Part shown: one piece after another, positions 56,316 to 64,000 of the stretch | Position numbering within the stretch: position 1 is the first letter of the stretch | Layout of the letters: every line of letters starts with the position of its first letter | From: Gemmatimonas groenlandica | Lineage (GTDB): Bacteria; Gemmatimonadota; Gemmatimonadetes; Gemmatimonadales; Gemmatimonadaceae | DNA: 64,000 bases | Reading direction: 5' to 3' | Assembly: GCF_013004105.1 (NCBI RefSeq) | Contig: NZ_CP053085.1 | Coordinates: 2,666,001-2,730,000, forward strand | The notes under the pieces: model-generated | Told to the model about the DNA's origin: nothing | Database searches by the model: none | The model's input: the letters and a program-made list of their open reading frames with translations, nothing else | Position numbers and translations under genes: made by a program

Positions 56316-57836
56316 TCATTGCGCGCCGCCCCCATCCGGCGTTTGCAGGCTGAAATGCGATCGCAATAACTCTCGCATGGCACCGGCCACTTCGTCTTCC
56401 ATCGCGAAGAGATTTCCCTTCATGCCTTCCAGTCGATCGGCATACAGGGTGAACCCATCAGCGGCATTTACCAGCCGCACCGTGAGCCGAAACTTGTCGC
56501 CCTCGGTCTCCACCACACCTTCAACGAGCGTGCGCACCGGGAGACGGGTCGTATCGCCAGCGGCGATGCGCTTCTGCAACGCGTCGGCCGCCGAGCGCGA
56601 GATCACGCGCAGCCCTTTCTCCCGCGATAACGCATCGGTGATCGCATCGGCGATCGCCTGCGCGGCGAAGGCCTGCGAGGAATCGGCGCTGAGGTACACG
56701 AAAGGGAGCACCGCGACGCTGGGCGTCGTGTCGAGCGCGGTCATCGCCGGGCGTGCGGCGTTCGCGTCGTTCGTCGCGGCGGCGCCGTCACGCGAGCCGG
56801 CGATCCACGCCAGTGCCGCGACCAGCACCCCAGCCACACCGGCGAACATCGCGCGCCATCGCTTCGACGGCATGCCTATCGGTACCGCGGCCGTCGCCCC
56901 AGTGAGCGCACGAATCGCTTGACTTCCCGAACCATCGTCAGGAATCGGCGTGAACGAGCCGCTGATGACCTGCGGATCGTCGAGTACTTGCGCCAATGTC
57001 GCCGCACTGGCGGGTCGATGAAGCGGGTCCTTGGCCAGACACTGCATGATCAGCGAGGCCAGCGCCGCCGGTATGTCCGGGCGATGCCGCTGCACCGGCA
57101 CTGGCTCCTCGGCGATGTGGGCCGCCATCACCTGCTGTGGCGACCGGCCGCCAAACGGCGGCGCACCGACCAGCATCTCATACGCCATCACACCCACGGC
57201 GTAGATATCCACGGGGTACGACGCGTCGGGGTCGGCGGCCACCTGCTCGGGCGCCATATACGCCGGCGTTCCGAGTGAAACACCCGCTGTCGTAAATGGG
57301 TCGGTAGCGACGTCGTCGGCGTCATCGTCGCGATCACCGTGTCGCGCTTCGGCAAAGGCCTTCGACACACCGAAGTCCGCCACCACCGCTGCGCCGTTTG
57401 CCAGCAACACGTTATCCGGCTTGATGTCGCGATGCACCACGCCACGCGCATGGGCGACGGTGAGTGCGCGCGAGACGTCGCGCAGAATGCGCACCGTGTC
57501 GACCACGCCAAGCGATCCGCGCTGCAACCGCGTGCGCAGCGACTCGCCTTCCACGAATGGCATCAGGAAGTACGGCAGCCCGTCGATCTCGCCCGTGTCG
57601 AGCACCGGCACAATCAGCGGGTGCTGCAGCGCCGCGGCGGTGAGAATCTCACGACGGAACCGATCCACACTCACGCCGGCCGATAGCTCGGGGCGCAGCA
57701 GTTTGATGACCACGCGCCGATCGAGCCGCCGATCGTACGCCACGTACACGCGCGACATCCCCCCGCCACCGAGTTCTCGCTCGATTGCGAAGTCGTCGCC
57801 GAGTTGGCGCTGGATCTGGTCTTGAAGGGCGGTCAT
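56316..57836 (-). CDS. Membrane Ser/Thr protein kinase with TolB-like C-terminal sensor
   Basis: 506 residues. Kinase domain about 15-290: Gly loop GGGGMSRV (23-30), K45 in VVIKLL, H135-R-D-I-K-P-D-N catalytic loop, D154-F-G, activation segment GVSLGTPAYMAPEQV, and DIYAVGVMAYEML. A single membrane helix (MFAGVAGVLVAALAWIAG) lies near residue 335. The extracytoplasmic domain begins SVAVLPFVYLSADSSQAFAAQAIADAITDALS, typical of the TolB-like/FlgO-type domain found after such kinases in this phylum. It would sense an envelope signal and phosphorylate cytoplasmic targets. No phosphatase is adjacent. Confidence 0.95.
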   Translation of the reverse strand: MTALQDQIQRQLGDDFAIERELGGGGMSRVYVAYDRRLDRRVVIKLLRPELSAGVSVDRFRREILTAAALQHPLIVPVLDTGEIDGLPYFLMPFVEGESLRTRLQRGSLGVVDTVRILRDVSRALTVAHARGVVHRDIKPDNVLLANGAAVVADFGVSKAFAEARHGDRDDDADDVATDPFTTAGVSLGTPAYMAPEQVAADPDASYPVDIYAVGVMAYEMLVGAPPFGGRSPQQVMAAHIAEEPVPVQRHRPDIPAALASLIMQCLAKDPLHRPASAATLAQVLDDPQVISGSFTPIPDDGSGSQAIRALTGATAAVPIGMPSKRWRAMFAGVAGVLVAALAWIAGSRDGAAATNDANAARPAMTALDTTPSVAVLPFVYLSADSSQAFAAQAIADAITDALSREKGLRVISRSAADALQKRIAAGDTTRLPVRTLVEGVVETEGDKFRLTVRLVNAADGFTLYADRLEGMKGNLFAMEDEVAGAMRELLRSHFSLQTPDGGGAQ

Positions 57837-57916
57837 GGCGTGATGGGGGACACTGGATTGGACACCCCGAACAGGCGAAAACGTTCGTATCGATCTCGAA
57901 CCGGCGTGATTTCCCG

Positions 57917-58016
57917 GAACCGATCACACAGAGACAAAGAGAAAAGGAGAACACAGAGCGACCGGCTCCGGTGTTCTCCTTTTCTCTTTTGCTCTTTGCC
58001 TCTGTGTGATCGGTTC
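57917..58016. repeat. Palindromic element, CACAGAG family
   Basis: A 100-bp imperfect palindrome. The left arm begins GAACCGATCACACAGAG and the right arm reads back the same start, GAACCGATCACACAGAG. The left arm contains CACAGAG (57927), CAAAGAG (57935), AAAAGGAG (57942) and CACAGAG (57952). The centre is a small hairpin ACCGG-CT-CCGGT (57961-57972). It sits between the kinase start and a 60-codon gene. Confidence 0.8.
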
Positions 58017-58054
58017 AGCGATCACGCAGCACCGCGAGTTCGTCGACCTACCGC

Positions 58055-58237
58055 TTACGGGCGAGCCGGACCCATGATGTTCTTCGCATACAGCGCGATG
58101 ATGATCGCGACCAGCGCGACCTGGCCAATCGGGCCGATCACGCGGATCAGACCGAAGATCGCCGAGATGAGCATCAACGGCAGCTTGATGATCGGCAGGA
58201 GCCAATCAGCGTTGGCGGGATGTGAAAAGAACGGCAT
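58055..58237 (-). CDS. Small membrane protein
   Basis: 60 residues with two hydrophobic stretches (WLLPIIKLPLMLISAIFGLIRVIG and GQVALVAIIIALYAKNIMG) and a short charged start. No strong Shine-Dalgarno is seen. The length and composition fit small membrane proteins often found in actinobacterial- and gemmatimonad-like genomes, but no named family is evident. It stands alone between a palindromic element and the propeller gene. Confidence 0.5.
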   Translation of the reverse strand: MPFFSHPANADWLLPIIKLPLMLISAIFGLIRVIGPIGQVALVAIIIALYAKNIMGPARP

Positions 58238-58291
58238 GGGTAGTCTCGCGAGGGTTCAGAACGACGACGCGTGAAGGTTAGCAGAGAGCGC

Positions 58292-59521
58292 TCAGCCCCG
58301 GTAGCGCTGGAGATACTGGAGGTCGTCGTCGTCCACGCGAATCGTGTAGACGGTACCGCCGGCGCCGAACCCGATCACGCGGGTCTGCTTGGGCAACACC
58401 ACCTTGCCGGTCAGTTTTCCAGCCGCCGAGAAAACGTCGTACGTCGGAATGGGATCCGACGCCGTTCGGTTACGGGCAATCCAGATCTCCCCGGCCGGCG
58501 TGGCGAAGATCCCGTTCGCGTTGAAGGGCGGCTTGGTTGACGGCCATTCGGCTGGCTCCTCGAACGGTGGTGGCGCTGTGCTGGCGCGCGTCTGCGAACC
58601 TCCGGGGCCACCTTCCGACCGTGAGATGGACATCCCACCGGCATTCTTCGACTGATCGCGGTATTCCTGCTTTTCGGCGCTTCCCACTTTCACCGCCGAG
58701 AATGCCACGGCAGCGCTGCGGGTCACGGCGCGCGTGGGTGAGACGAGATCGAGGTGATAGTCGCCGACCCGGGCGATCACGAGCGTCCCGTTGGGCAGCA
58801 CCGTCCAGGCGTCGCGTGCCGGGTACGGGGTGCGTCCGCCGATCCGCACTTCCATGCGCTGGTTGCCGCCGCTTCCGCTCGACTTCACGGAGGCGTTGTT
58901 CTTGGGCAGGTGAACCCAGGCCAAGGTGTCCACGGCTTTGCTGGCGCGATCGTAGCGCACGATCGGCGCGGTGTCAGCCGTCACCGGGCCATTGGGACCC
59001 ATCGAGATCCCGCCCCCCTCGAAGTAAAGTCGCCCGCGGGCGTCGGAGGCTCGTGGCATGCCGAACCCCAGTCCGCCGATCCGCATGACCTGTCCGCCGC
59101 CCTCCGGGCGCTGGCCCTGTTGCGGGCGCGGCGCCGACGACGGCTCGTCGCCCACGCGGAACGACACGCCGGGCTTTCCGTCGGGGTGCACCATGAGATA
59201 GCGCTGGTTCAGCGGATCGAAGATCACGCTGCTATCGCCAGGCAGCGCAAAGAGCTGGGTGGGCAGGCCGTACTCGCCGGGACCCGAGCCCTCGCGGCCG
59301 ACTTTCGTCGCACTGTTGGCCGTGAGATTGACCAGCTGCACGAGCTTGTCGCGGCTGTCGACGACGAGCAGCCGTCCGTCCTTCAGCTCGCGCACCGCAG
59401 CGATCTGCGAGAACGGCTCGGCGTATTCGGCGAGCGGTTTGGACAGCGTACGAGTTGGCTGCTGCGCGACGACGGGGAGGGCGGTCGACGCCAACAGCGC
59501 GAGAACGCAGGGAGTGCGCAT
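58292..59521 (-). CDS. Secreted six-bladed beta-propeller protein
   Basis: 409 residues with a signal peptide (VLALLASTALPVVA). Blade-like repeats: QIAAVRELKDGRLLVVDSRDKLVQLVNL, LPTQLFALPGDSSVIFDPLNQRYLMVHPDG, ASDARGRLYFEGG, DAWTVLPNGTLVIARVGDYHLDLVSPTG-like, NGIFATPAGEIWIARNRTA and VIGFGAGGTVYTIRVDDDDLQYLQRYR. This is the pattern of the NHL/SMP30-like 6-bladed propellers that are common in Gemmatimonadota. An embedded GREGSGPGEYGLP segment is also typical. Ligand unknown. Confidence 0.85.
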   Translation of the reverse strand: MRTPCVLALLASTALPVVAQQPTRTLSKPLAEYAEPFSQIAAVRELKDGRLLVVDSRDKLVQLVNLTANSATKVGREGSGPGEYGLPTQLFALPGDSSVIFDPLNQRYLMVHPDGKPGVSFRVGDEPSSAPRPQQGQRPEGGGQVMRIGGLGFGMPRASDARGRLYFEGGGISMGPNGPVTADTAPIVRYDRASKAVDTLAWVHLPKNNASVKSSGSGGNQRMEVRIGGRTPYPARDAWTVLPNGTLVIARVGDYHLDLVSPTRAVTRSAAVAFSAVKVGSAEKQEYRDQSKNAGGMSISRSEGGPGGSQTRASTAPPPFEEPAEWPSTKPPFNANGIFATPAGEIWIARNRTASDPIPTYDVFSAAGKLTGKVVLPKQTRVIGFGAGGTVYTIRVDDDDLQYLQRYRG

Positions 59522-59597
59522 ATGGAGAGGGGGGTGGAGGTCACGAACGATAATTCGTCACCTCACCCCCCGCCTGCGGTTGCCTGCGTGTAGCGAC

Positions 59598-60458
59598 TTA
59601 CGCGACGGTGCCCTGAATCGCGTCCTTGGCGATGACGGCGAAATCGCTGGCACCGAATCCTTCGGCGATTACGGCATCCATGCGGGCCGCGAGCGATGGC
59701 AGCACGGCCAACGGCAGGTCACCGGCGGCTTCCATCATGAGTCGAATATCCTTGCGGGCCATCGTGAGTTCGAAGCTCGCGTCGAACTTGCCGGCAGCCA
59801 TGGTACGACCGCGTCCCTGCAGAATATTGCCGGGGTTGAAGAACTCGAGGAGCTTGAGCGCGTCGGTGGGGGCGATGTCACTGCCCTTCGCGATGCTATA
59901 CACGTCGCTGAGCAGGGCGCCCATGCCGATGATGAACGCATTGCCCATCAACTTGTAGGCCGCGGCGAGGTCATTGCGCTCGCCGAAGTACTCCACGCGC
60001 GCGGCCATGCGGCCGAGGGCGTCCTTCACCGCGTCGTACAGTGCGGTGGGGCCGGCGGCGAGGATGATGCCCTGACTCTGTCGCGCGGCAGCTGGTCCGA
60101 TGAACACGGGGCAGTGCAGATAGCGCACGCCTTCGGCGTTGAGTCGCGTGGCACGTTCGGCCGTGAGCGCCGGCTGAGTAGTCGTGTGATCCACGATGAT
60201 CGCGTCAGACGAGAGCCCGGCGCGCAGTTGACCGATGACGTCTTCGACCACCGCGTCATCCTTGAGCACGAGATGCACACGACTCGCCCCGCGTACAGCA
60301 TCGGCCGGTGTGTCGGCAACGATCGCGCCGAACGACGCGAGCGCGCGGGCTTTGTCGCTGGTGCGGTTCCATACCGTCACCGTATCGCCGCGCTGGCAGG
60401 CGGCTTCCACGAAGCCGCTACCGAGCAGCCCCGTGCCGAGAAACGCGATAGTGGTCAT
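59598..60458 (-). CDS. NAD(P)-dependent beta-hydroxyacid dehydrogenase (3-hydroxyisobutyrate dehydrogenase family)
   Basis: 286 residues from the ATG at 60458; the 12-residue extension to 60494 is unlikely. Rossmann GTGLLGSG (G8, G10, G13) with NRT at 31-33, which favours NADPH. The substrate-binding HTTTQP, catalytic Lys in AAAYKLMGN (K169) and DIRLMMEAAG follow the family. The product class includes 3-hydroxyisobutyrate and tartronate-semialdehyde reductases and glyoxylate reductase-like enzymes; the substrate cannot be told. It is divergent from the cytochrome c gene (78 nt between starts). Confidence 0.9.
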   Translation of the reverse strand: MTTIAFLGTGLLGSGFVEAACQRGDTVTVWNRTSDKARALASFGAIVADTPADAVRGASRVHLVLKDDAVVEDVIGQLRAGLSSDAIIVDHTTTQPALTAERATRLNAEGVRYLHCPVFIGPAAARQSQGIILAAGPTALYDAVKDALGRMAARVEYFGERNDLAAAYKLMGNAFIIGMGALLSDVYSIAKGSDIAPTDALKLLEFFNPGNILQGRGRTMAAGKFDASFELTMARKDIRLMMEAAGDLPLAVLPSLAARMDAVIAEGFGASDFAVIAKDAIQGTVA

Positions 60459-60536
60459 TGGTGAAAGATAGCCGATTGCGAACGTGTGCCGCACTTTAGC
60501 CTTCCTCCCCGCCCTCCACTTCAGCCCGTCCCGCTC

Positions 60537-60959
60537 ATGCGTCGTTTCGTCGCTCTCCTTGTGCTGTCCACGCTCGCGGTCGCTTGCAAGTCATCCGGCG
60601 GCGGCAACGCCAACCTCAGTCCGAAGGCCGACGCGAAGGTCGCGAAGCCGGCGGCCGTCACGCCCGCCGCCGTGGCCATGGGTGACTCGATCTTCAACAA
60701 CGGCTCGTGCGCCCGCTGCCACGGTAAGGGCGGCGTTGGTGCTACCAACGCGCCGGCGCTCTCCGGGCCGACGTTCCTGCAGATGACCGCGGGTAGCTTC
60801 GACGAAATCGTCGGCATCATCGTCAGCGGCGTGCCGAAGGACAAGATCAAGGATCCGTCACACCCCAACGCGATGGGTGCGCGCGGTGGCCGCATGGCGC
60901 TCACCGACCCGCAGATCCAGGCCGTTGCCGCCTATGTCTGGACGCTCTCCCACAAGTAG
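60537..60959 (+). CDS. Cytochrome c lipoprotein, single heme
   Basis: 140 residues from the ATG at 60537; the open frame begins 17 codons earlier but the lipoprotein signal starts here. Lipobox TLAVAC (C17). Class I c-type heme motif C58-A-R-C61-H62 within NNGSCARCHGKGG. A later Met ligand is likely in GARGGRMALTDPQIQAVAAYVWTL. It carries electrons in the periplasm; the donor and acceptor are not in the window. Its 3' end overlaps the convergent radical SAM gene by 102 nt. Confidence 0.92.
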   Translation: MRRFVALLVLSTLAVACKSSGGGNANLSPKADAKVAKPAAVTPAAVAMGDSIFNNGSCARCHGKGGVGATNAPALSGPTFLQMTAGSFDEIVGIIVSGVPKDKIKDPSHPNAMGARGGRMALTDPQIQAVAAYVWTLSHK

Positions 60960-62333
60960 GTCGTTCGCCCGCTCGGTCCGCAGCGTGTCGTAGTAGGACT
61001 CGCGAATACCAAGTGCATTGACTTCGCACATCGAGAGCATCTGTCCGCGCACCGGTACGCGGAAGACACAGTGCGCGAGACGTTCCTGCCCCTCGGGGGT
61101 CGCGATCTGCTCCCGACTCATGAAGTGATGACTGACGATGGTGAGCGGGGTGAGTCGACGCCGGCCGGAGGCCAGGCCGACCGCCCCGCGCAACGCATTC
61201 CCGCCGCCGATGTGCTGCAGCCATCGGTGCGCGAACCGTGGTACGGCTCGCAGCATGAAGCCGGGGGCGTGTCGCACGAGACCCACCGCGCGGGCGAGCG
61301 CTTGGTTCCGCCCGTCAAGGCGGAACGAGATACCACCAAAGCGCGCCAGAAATCCGTCAACGACCGCAACATCCGTCGCATTTGATGCGTCGCGGATCGA
61401 GCGAAACCGATGACGCCCGTCAGGATCGTGCAACACTGCCCCGTTGACCATGCGATTGCATGCCTCGTGACCGAACCAGACGCCCATCTCACTCATCCGC
61501 CGCGCGCCACCGTCAACGTGCAAGCCACGGGCGACTTCTTCCCACACCGACTCGGCGTCGACACCGCCACCGAAACCATCTTCGGTCCGACCGACCTGTG
61601 CGATCGGTTGAAAACTGATCAATCGGAATGCATCGCTGTGCTTCGTGAGCCAGCGCATGACATCGCCCACGCCATTCAGATTCTCGCGTGTCACGGTCAT
61701 CGTGGTCGCGGCGCGCAGGGGCAGCCCAGTGGTGCGTTGCGCGGTCCGAATCATGTCGGCGAACTCTTCGCGTAACGGGTTGAGCTGCCATTCCGAGGTG
61801 GCGCGCCGCCACTGGTCGCCGACACGGCCGCGCTGCGAGGTGTCGACGTGAATCGACACCTCGATGAGCCCGCCCCGCACCATCAATTCCTCGAGCAACC
61901 CCGGGCGCCGACGGAAGCTGTCTCCGTGCGTCATCAGCATGGGGATGAGACCGAGCGACTGCGCGTACCTGAGCAGCTCGACGATCTCGTCGACCGGACG
62001 CAGCGTGACTTCACCGTCAGTGAGCTGCAGGTTGCCGGCATGGCCGAGCACGGGGCGCAACGCGCGCATTTGCGCCTTGATTTCGTCCAGGCTCGCCGCC
62101 GGTATCGTGTTGGCCCCGGCGTTCAGATAGCAGCCGCGGCAGGCGAAGTCGCAGCGTGGCATCGCACCGATGGTAGCACCGCACCCGTTGCCCTGTTTGC
62201 CGAACATCTGCTGCGGCACGCGCATCGATGGTGCCAGTGAGGTCCAGTTGGCGGCCAGCATCTCCTTCGCTTCCTCGCGAACGGGCGCGCGCATGATTTG
62301 CACGTACTCCGACCAACCCGACTGGGTACTCAT
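60858..62333 (-). CDS. Radical SAM protein
   Basis: 491 residues. The [4Fe-4S] motif is C61-x3-C65-x2-C68 (PRCDFACRGCYLN). The TIM-barrel pattern follows, with LQLTDGEVTLRPVDEIVELLRYAQSLGLIPMLMTHGDS and LIEVSIHVDTSQRGR. A further Cys-rich C-terminal segment is HCVFRVP...MLSMCEVNALG. The LTDGEVTLRP segment recalls the tetraether-lipid-synthase and biosynthetic radical SAM groups, but the identity is open. It overlaps the DUF547 stop by 4 nt, so the two are co-translated, and overlaps the convergent cytochrome gene at the 3' end. Confidence 0.9.
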   Translation of the reverse strand: MSTQSGWSEYVQIMRAPVREEAKEMLAANWTSLAPSMRVPQQMFGKQGNGCGATIGAMPRCDFACRGCYLNAGANTIPAASLDEIKAQMRALRPVLGHAGNLQLTDGEVTLRPVDEIVELLRYAQSLGLIPMLMTHGDSFRRRPGLLEELMVRGGLIEVSIHVDTSQRGRVGDQWRRATSEWQLNPLREEFADMIRTAQRTTGLPLRAATTMTVTRENLNGVGDVMRWLTKHSDAFRLISFQPIAQVGRTEDGFGGGVDAESVWEEVARGLHVDGGARRMSEMGVWFGHEACNRMVNGAVLHDPDGRHRFRSIRDASNATDVAVVDGFLARFGGISFRLDGRNQALARAVGLVRHAPGFMLRAVPRFAHRWLQHIGGGNALRGAVGLASGRRRLTPLTIVSHHFMSREQIATPEGQERLAHCVFRVPVRGQMLSMCEVNALGIRESYYDTLRTERANDLLVGERPDIGGNGLDLRVGERHAATARTHRVGV

Positions 62334-63115
62334 GAGCCGCGTGGCGACGTGTATGCCCGCATGATGTTCAACGACCAGTTGTACTCAGTGACACGCACGG
62401 TGAAGCGACCGCTGTTCAGCAGATCGCGCTCCGCCCCCGCGGGGAAGTAGCGCGCAATGTACCGGCCAACGGTCGCCTGCGACCCGCCGAAGTCCTTGAT
62501 GTAGTCGCGGAATTCCACGAAGATCGGACTGAGATACGCCACGCGGGCTGACACATCGACCCGATTCTTGGTGGGCGACTGCAGCAGAAACTGACGCGCC
62601 TGATCATCGAGCTGCGCGTCGAGGGTCGCGCCCGCATACGCTTCACTTCTGAGCGGGGGGCAGCCCATGGCGGCGCAGACGAGCGCGAAGTGAATCCGCG
62701 GTTCGGCAAATCGCTTGCGGATGATGTCCTGCTCGATCTCGTCGAGGCTGTATGCCCTGCCGCCGACCACCGCGAGCTTCTCCTTCCACGGCCCGTAGGC
62801 TTTTACGACGCCGAAGCTCTTGTTGATGTTGCGGATCGATTCGCGCTCGTTGTGCGCGTTGATGAGCTGGATGGTGTACGCGTTGTAGGCGTTGATCCAC
62901 AGGGCCAGCGCGTCGGCCTTGTTGAGCGAGGCCGGATCGGTCTTCGCGAGCGAGGCGAGGTAGGCCTTGAACTCGGGTGCGCGACCGAAGGCGTCATAAT
63001 CGACGAGGCCGCCGCGCACGTGCGCCTTCAACAGGGCGTCGAACGGGGAATGCGACGGAGCGGGCTGCGGGGTCGCAAGCGAGAGGGCGGCGGCGAACAG
63101 GGCGGCGGTCAGCAT
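62330..63115 (-). CDS. DUF547 domain protein
   Basis: 261 residues with a signal peptide (LTAALFAAALSLATPQPAPS). The DUF547 core follows: HVRGGLVDYDAF, DALALWINAYNAYTIQLI, INKSFGVVKAYGPWKEKLAVVGGRAYSLDEIEQDIIRKRFAEPRIHFALVCAAMGCPPLRSEAYAG, then LSPIFVEFRDYIKDFGGS. The conserved NAYNAYT and HFALVCAAxGCPPL motifs are those of the family, which is widespread and without a proven activity. Coupled to the radical SAM gene. Its start lies 92 nt from a palindromic repeat. Confidence 0.92.
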   Translation of the reverse strand: MLTAALFAAALSLATPQPAPSHSPFDALLKAHVRGGLVDYDAFGRAPEFKAYLASLAKTDPASLNKADALALWINAYNAYTIQLINAHNERESIRNINKSFGVVKAYGPWKEKLAVVGGRAYSLDEIEQDIIRKRFAEPRIHFALVCAAMGCPPLRSEAYAGATLDAQLDDQARQFLLQSPTKNRVDVSARVAYLSPIFVEFRDYIKDFGGSQATVGRYIARYFPAGAERDLLNSGRFTVRVTEYNWSLNIMRAYTSPRGS

Positions 63116-63206
63116 GATATCAGGGATACGCCGGGCGGGCGCAGCTGGATTTGTGGCAACTACGGATGGCGAGGGCTGGCCTGGGCTGCTATTCCAAATA
63201 TCGTAT

Positions 63207-63317
63207 GTTCACGCGAAGGACGCGGAGGGCCGCGGAGGAACGCGAAGAACAGCAACGGCATTTTTCTTGTGCTGTTCTTCGCGACTCTTCGCGTCCCTTC
63301 GCGAGCTTCGCGTGAAC
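63207..63317. repeat. Long inverted-repeat element, GCGAAG iteron family, copy 2
   Basis: The left arm (63207-63250) and right arm (63273-63317) are reverse complements. The left arm has GCGAAG, GCGGAG, GCGGAG and GCGAAG at 63213, 63222, 63232 and 63242; the right arm has CTTCGC at 63277, 63287, 63297 and 63306. The left-arm spacing (9, 10, 10) is identical to copy 1 at 10601-10731. The two GCGGAG variants still pair with CUUCGC by G-U wobble in the plus-strand RNA. Confidence 0.85.
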
Positions 63318-64000
63318 CTACAGACTCGCGGCCGGCACGACGGCCCGTGTGCGCCGCACCCGCCGCCCAACCAGCAGCGCCGGCATTACAAACATTACGC
63401 CTAGCGTACCCGCGACGGTTCCCCCGGCGGTGGCGAGGGCGATGGCGCCGAACAGGCGGGTGGCGTCGGTGCCGACCGAGAGCGGAATGAGCGAGGCCAT
63501 CGCGGCGAGGGTGACGATAAGAATCATGCCTGCCCGGTCGATCGCGGCGTGCAGCACTTGGCCCGCATGCAGGCGCGCATCGAGGCCCGCCTCGCGCAAC
63601 GCCCGACGTTTCTCGAGGGCAGCGTCGGCCAGTAAGATGGCCTGATTCACGGCCAGCCCGATCACCAGGATCACTCCCACGGCGGCTTCGCGGGTGAAGG
63701 CGGTTTTCAGAAACCAGAACGCCGCCACCACACCGCCGATGGCCAGGGGGAGTGACAAGAACACCTGCGCGGCACCCCACATCGAGTCGAACACGAGGGC
63801 CACCGAGAGCACCACCAGCACCACGCCGATCGCGAATACGAGATAGAGGCCCTTCTCGCTTTCATCGCGATCGAACGGCGAGCCGTCGGTGAGATCGATG
63901 ATGCTGTAGCCGGCGGGGGCCGCCAGCGATTTTATGAACGCGGTGTGCGTACGGCGCGCCAGCTTGGCGGGACCGCGGAAATCGTACGACACCTGTCGGA
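63318..64000 (-). CDS. RND-type efflux transporter, C-terminal end (truncated by window)
   Basis: The frame is open to the window edge, so only the C-terminal ~226 residues are present. Four to five membrane helices are seen (YLVFAIGVVLVVLSVALVF; FLSLPLAIGGVVAAFWFL; AAVGVILVIGLAVNQAILLADAAL; ILIVTLAAMASLIPLSVG; TAGGTVAGTLGVMFVMPALLV). The AVGVILVIGLAVNQAILL...RRALREAGLD...A...R.GMILIVTLAAMASLIPLSVG stretch matches the conserved helix region of AcrB/CzcA-type RND pumps. The substrate is not evident from this end. A repeat element lies directly downstream. Confidence 0.87.
   Translation of the reverse strand, partial: RQVSYDFRGPAKLARRTHTAFIKSLAAPAGYSIIDLTDGSPFDRDESEKGLYLVFAIGVVLVVLSVALVFDSMWGAAQVFLSLPLAIGGVVAAFWFLKTAFTREAAVGVILVIGLAVNQAILLADAALEKRRALREAGLDARLHAGQVLHAAIDRAGMILIVTLAAMASLIPLSVGTDATRLFGAIALATAGGTVAGTLGVMFVMPALLVGRRVRRTRAVVPAASL

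Overview
The window reads as chromosomal DNA of a Gram-negative, GC-rich bacterium with a lipid A-bearing outer membrane. Family content fits a Gemmatimonadota-like organism (for example Gemmatimonadaceae): SusC/SusD-type TonB receptor and lipoprotein pairs, a PorV/PorQ-like protein, a GWxTD protein, six-bladed propellers, a DUF1592/DUF1552 pair, a kinase with a TolB-like sensor, and WaaA. This assignment is inferred from gene families; no 16S rRNA gene is present.

Layout. 1-2.04 kb: the tail of an unidentified basic-tailed protein and metG. 2.2-6 kb: a translationally coupled minor-pilin operon (PilX-, FimT-, PilV- and PilW-like). 6-8.3 kb, minus strand: TPM-domain protein, nucleotidyltransferase-like protein and LemA. 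8.5-10.6 kb: a DsbA-like lipoprotein and WaaA. 10.8-18 kb, minus: a five-gene SusC/SusD operon. 18.5-23 kb: an outer-membrane protein divergent from a GWxTD/propeller-like pair. 23.2-33.7 kb, minus: a tight five-gene operon (TonB receptor, 1464-residue secreted protein with a type IX-like C-terminal domain, PorV/PorQ-like protein, small barrel, lipoprotein) closed by a near-perfect terminator. 34.3-35.4 kb: a LytTR regulator with a degenerate receiver. 35.5-39.7 kb: atpA-atpG-atpD-atpC without delta or Fo genes. 40.1-43.3 kb, minus: AraC-type regulator, Nudix hydrolase, MlaF-like ATPase, principal-type sigma factor. 43.5-44.2 kb: five tRNA genes (Ala, Gly, Val, Arg, Pro) with a clear promoter and terminator. 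44.2-46 kb: small membrane and periplasmic proteins. 46.2-52 kb: a DUF1592-type cytochrome, DUF1552 and ankyrin trio. 52.1-56.3 kb: a second SusC/SusD pair. 56.3-64 kb: kinase, propeller, dehydrogenase, cytochrome c, radical SAM protein, DUF547 protein, and an RND transporter cut by the window end.

Much of the window makes or serves the cell envelope: pilins, outer-membrane receptors, lipoproteins, LPS synthesis and RND efflux. The gaps carry several long inverted-repeat elements of three families. They are built from short iterons and are the main non-genic structure here. A perfect TGTGA-N6-TCACA palindrome lies just upstream of atpA.
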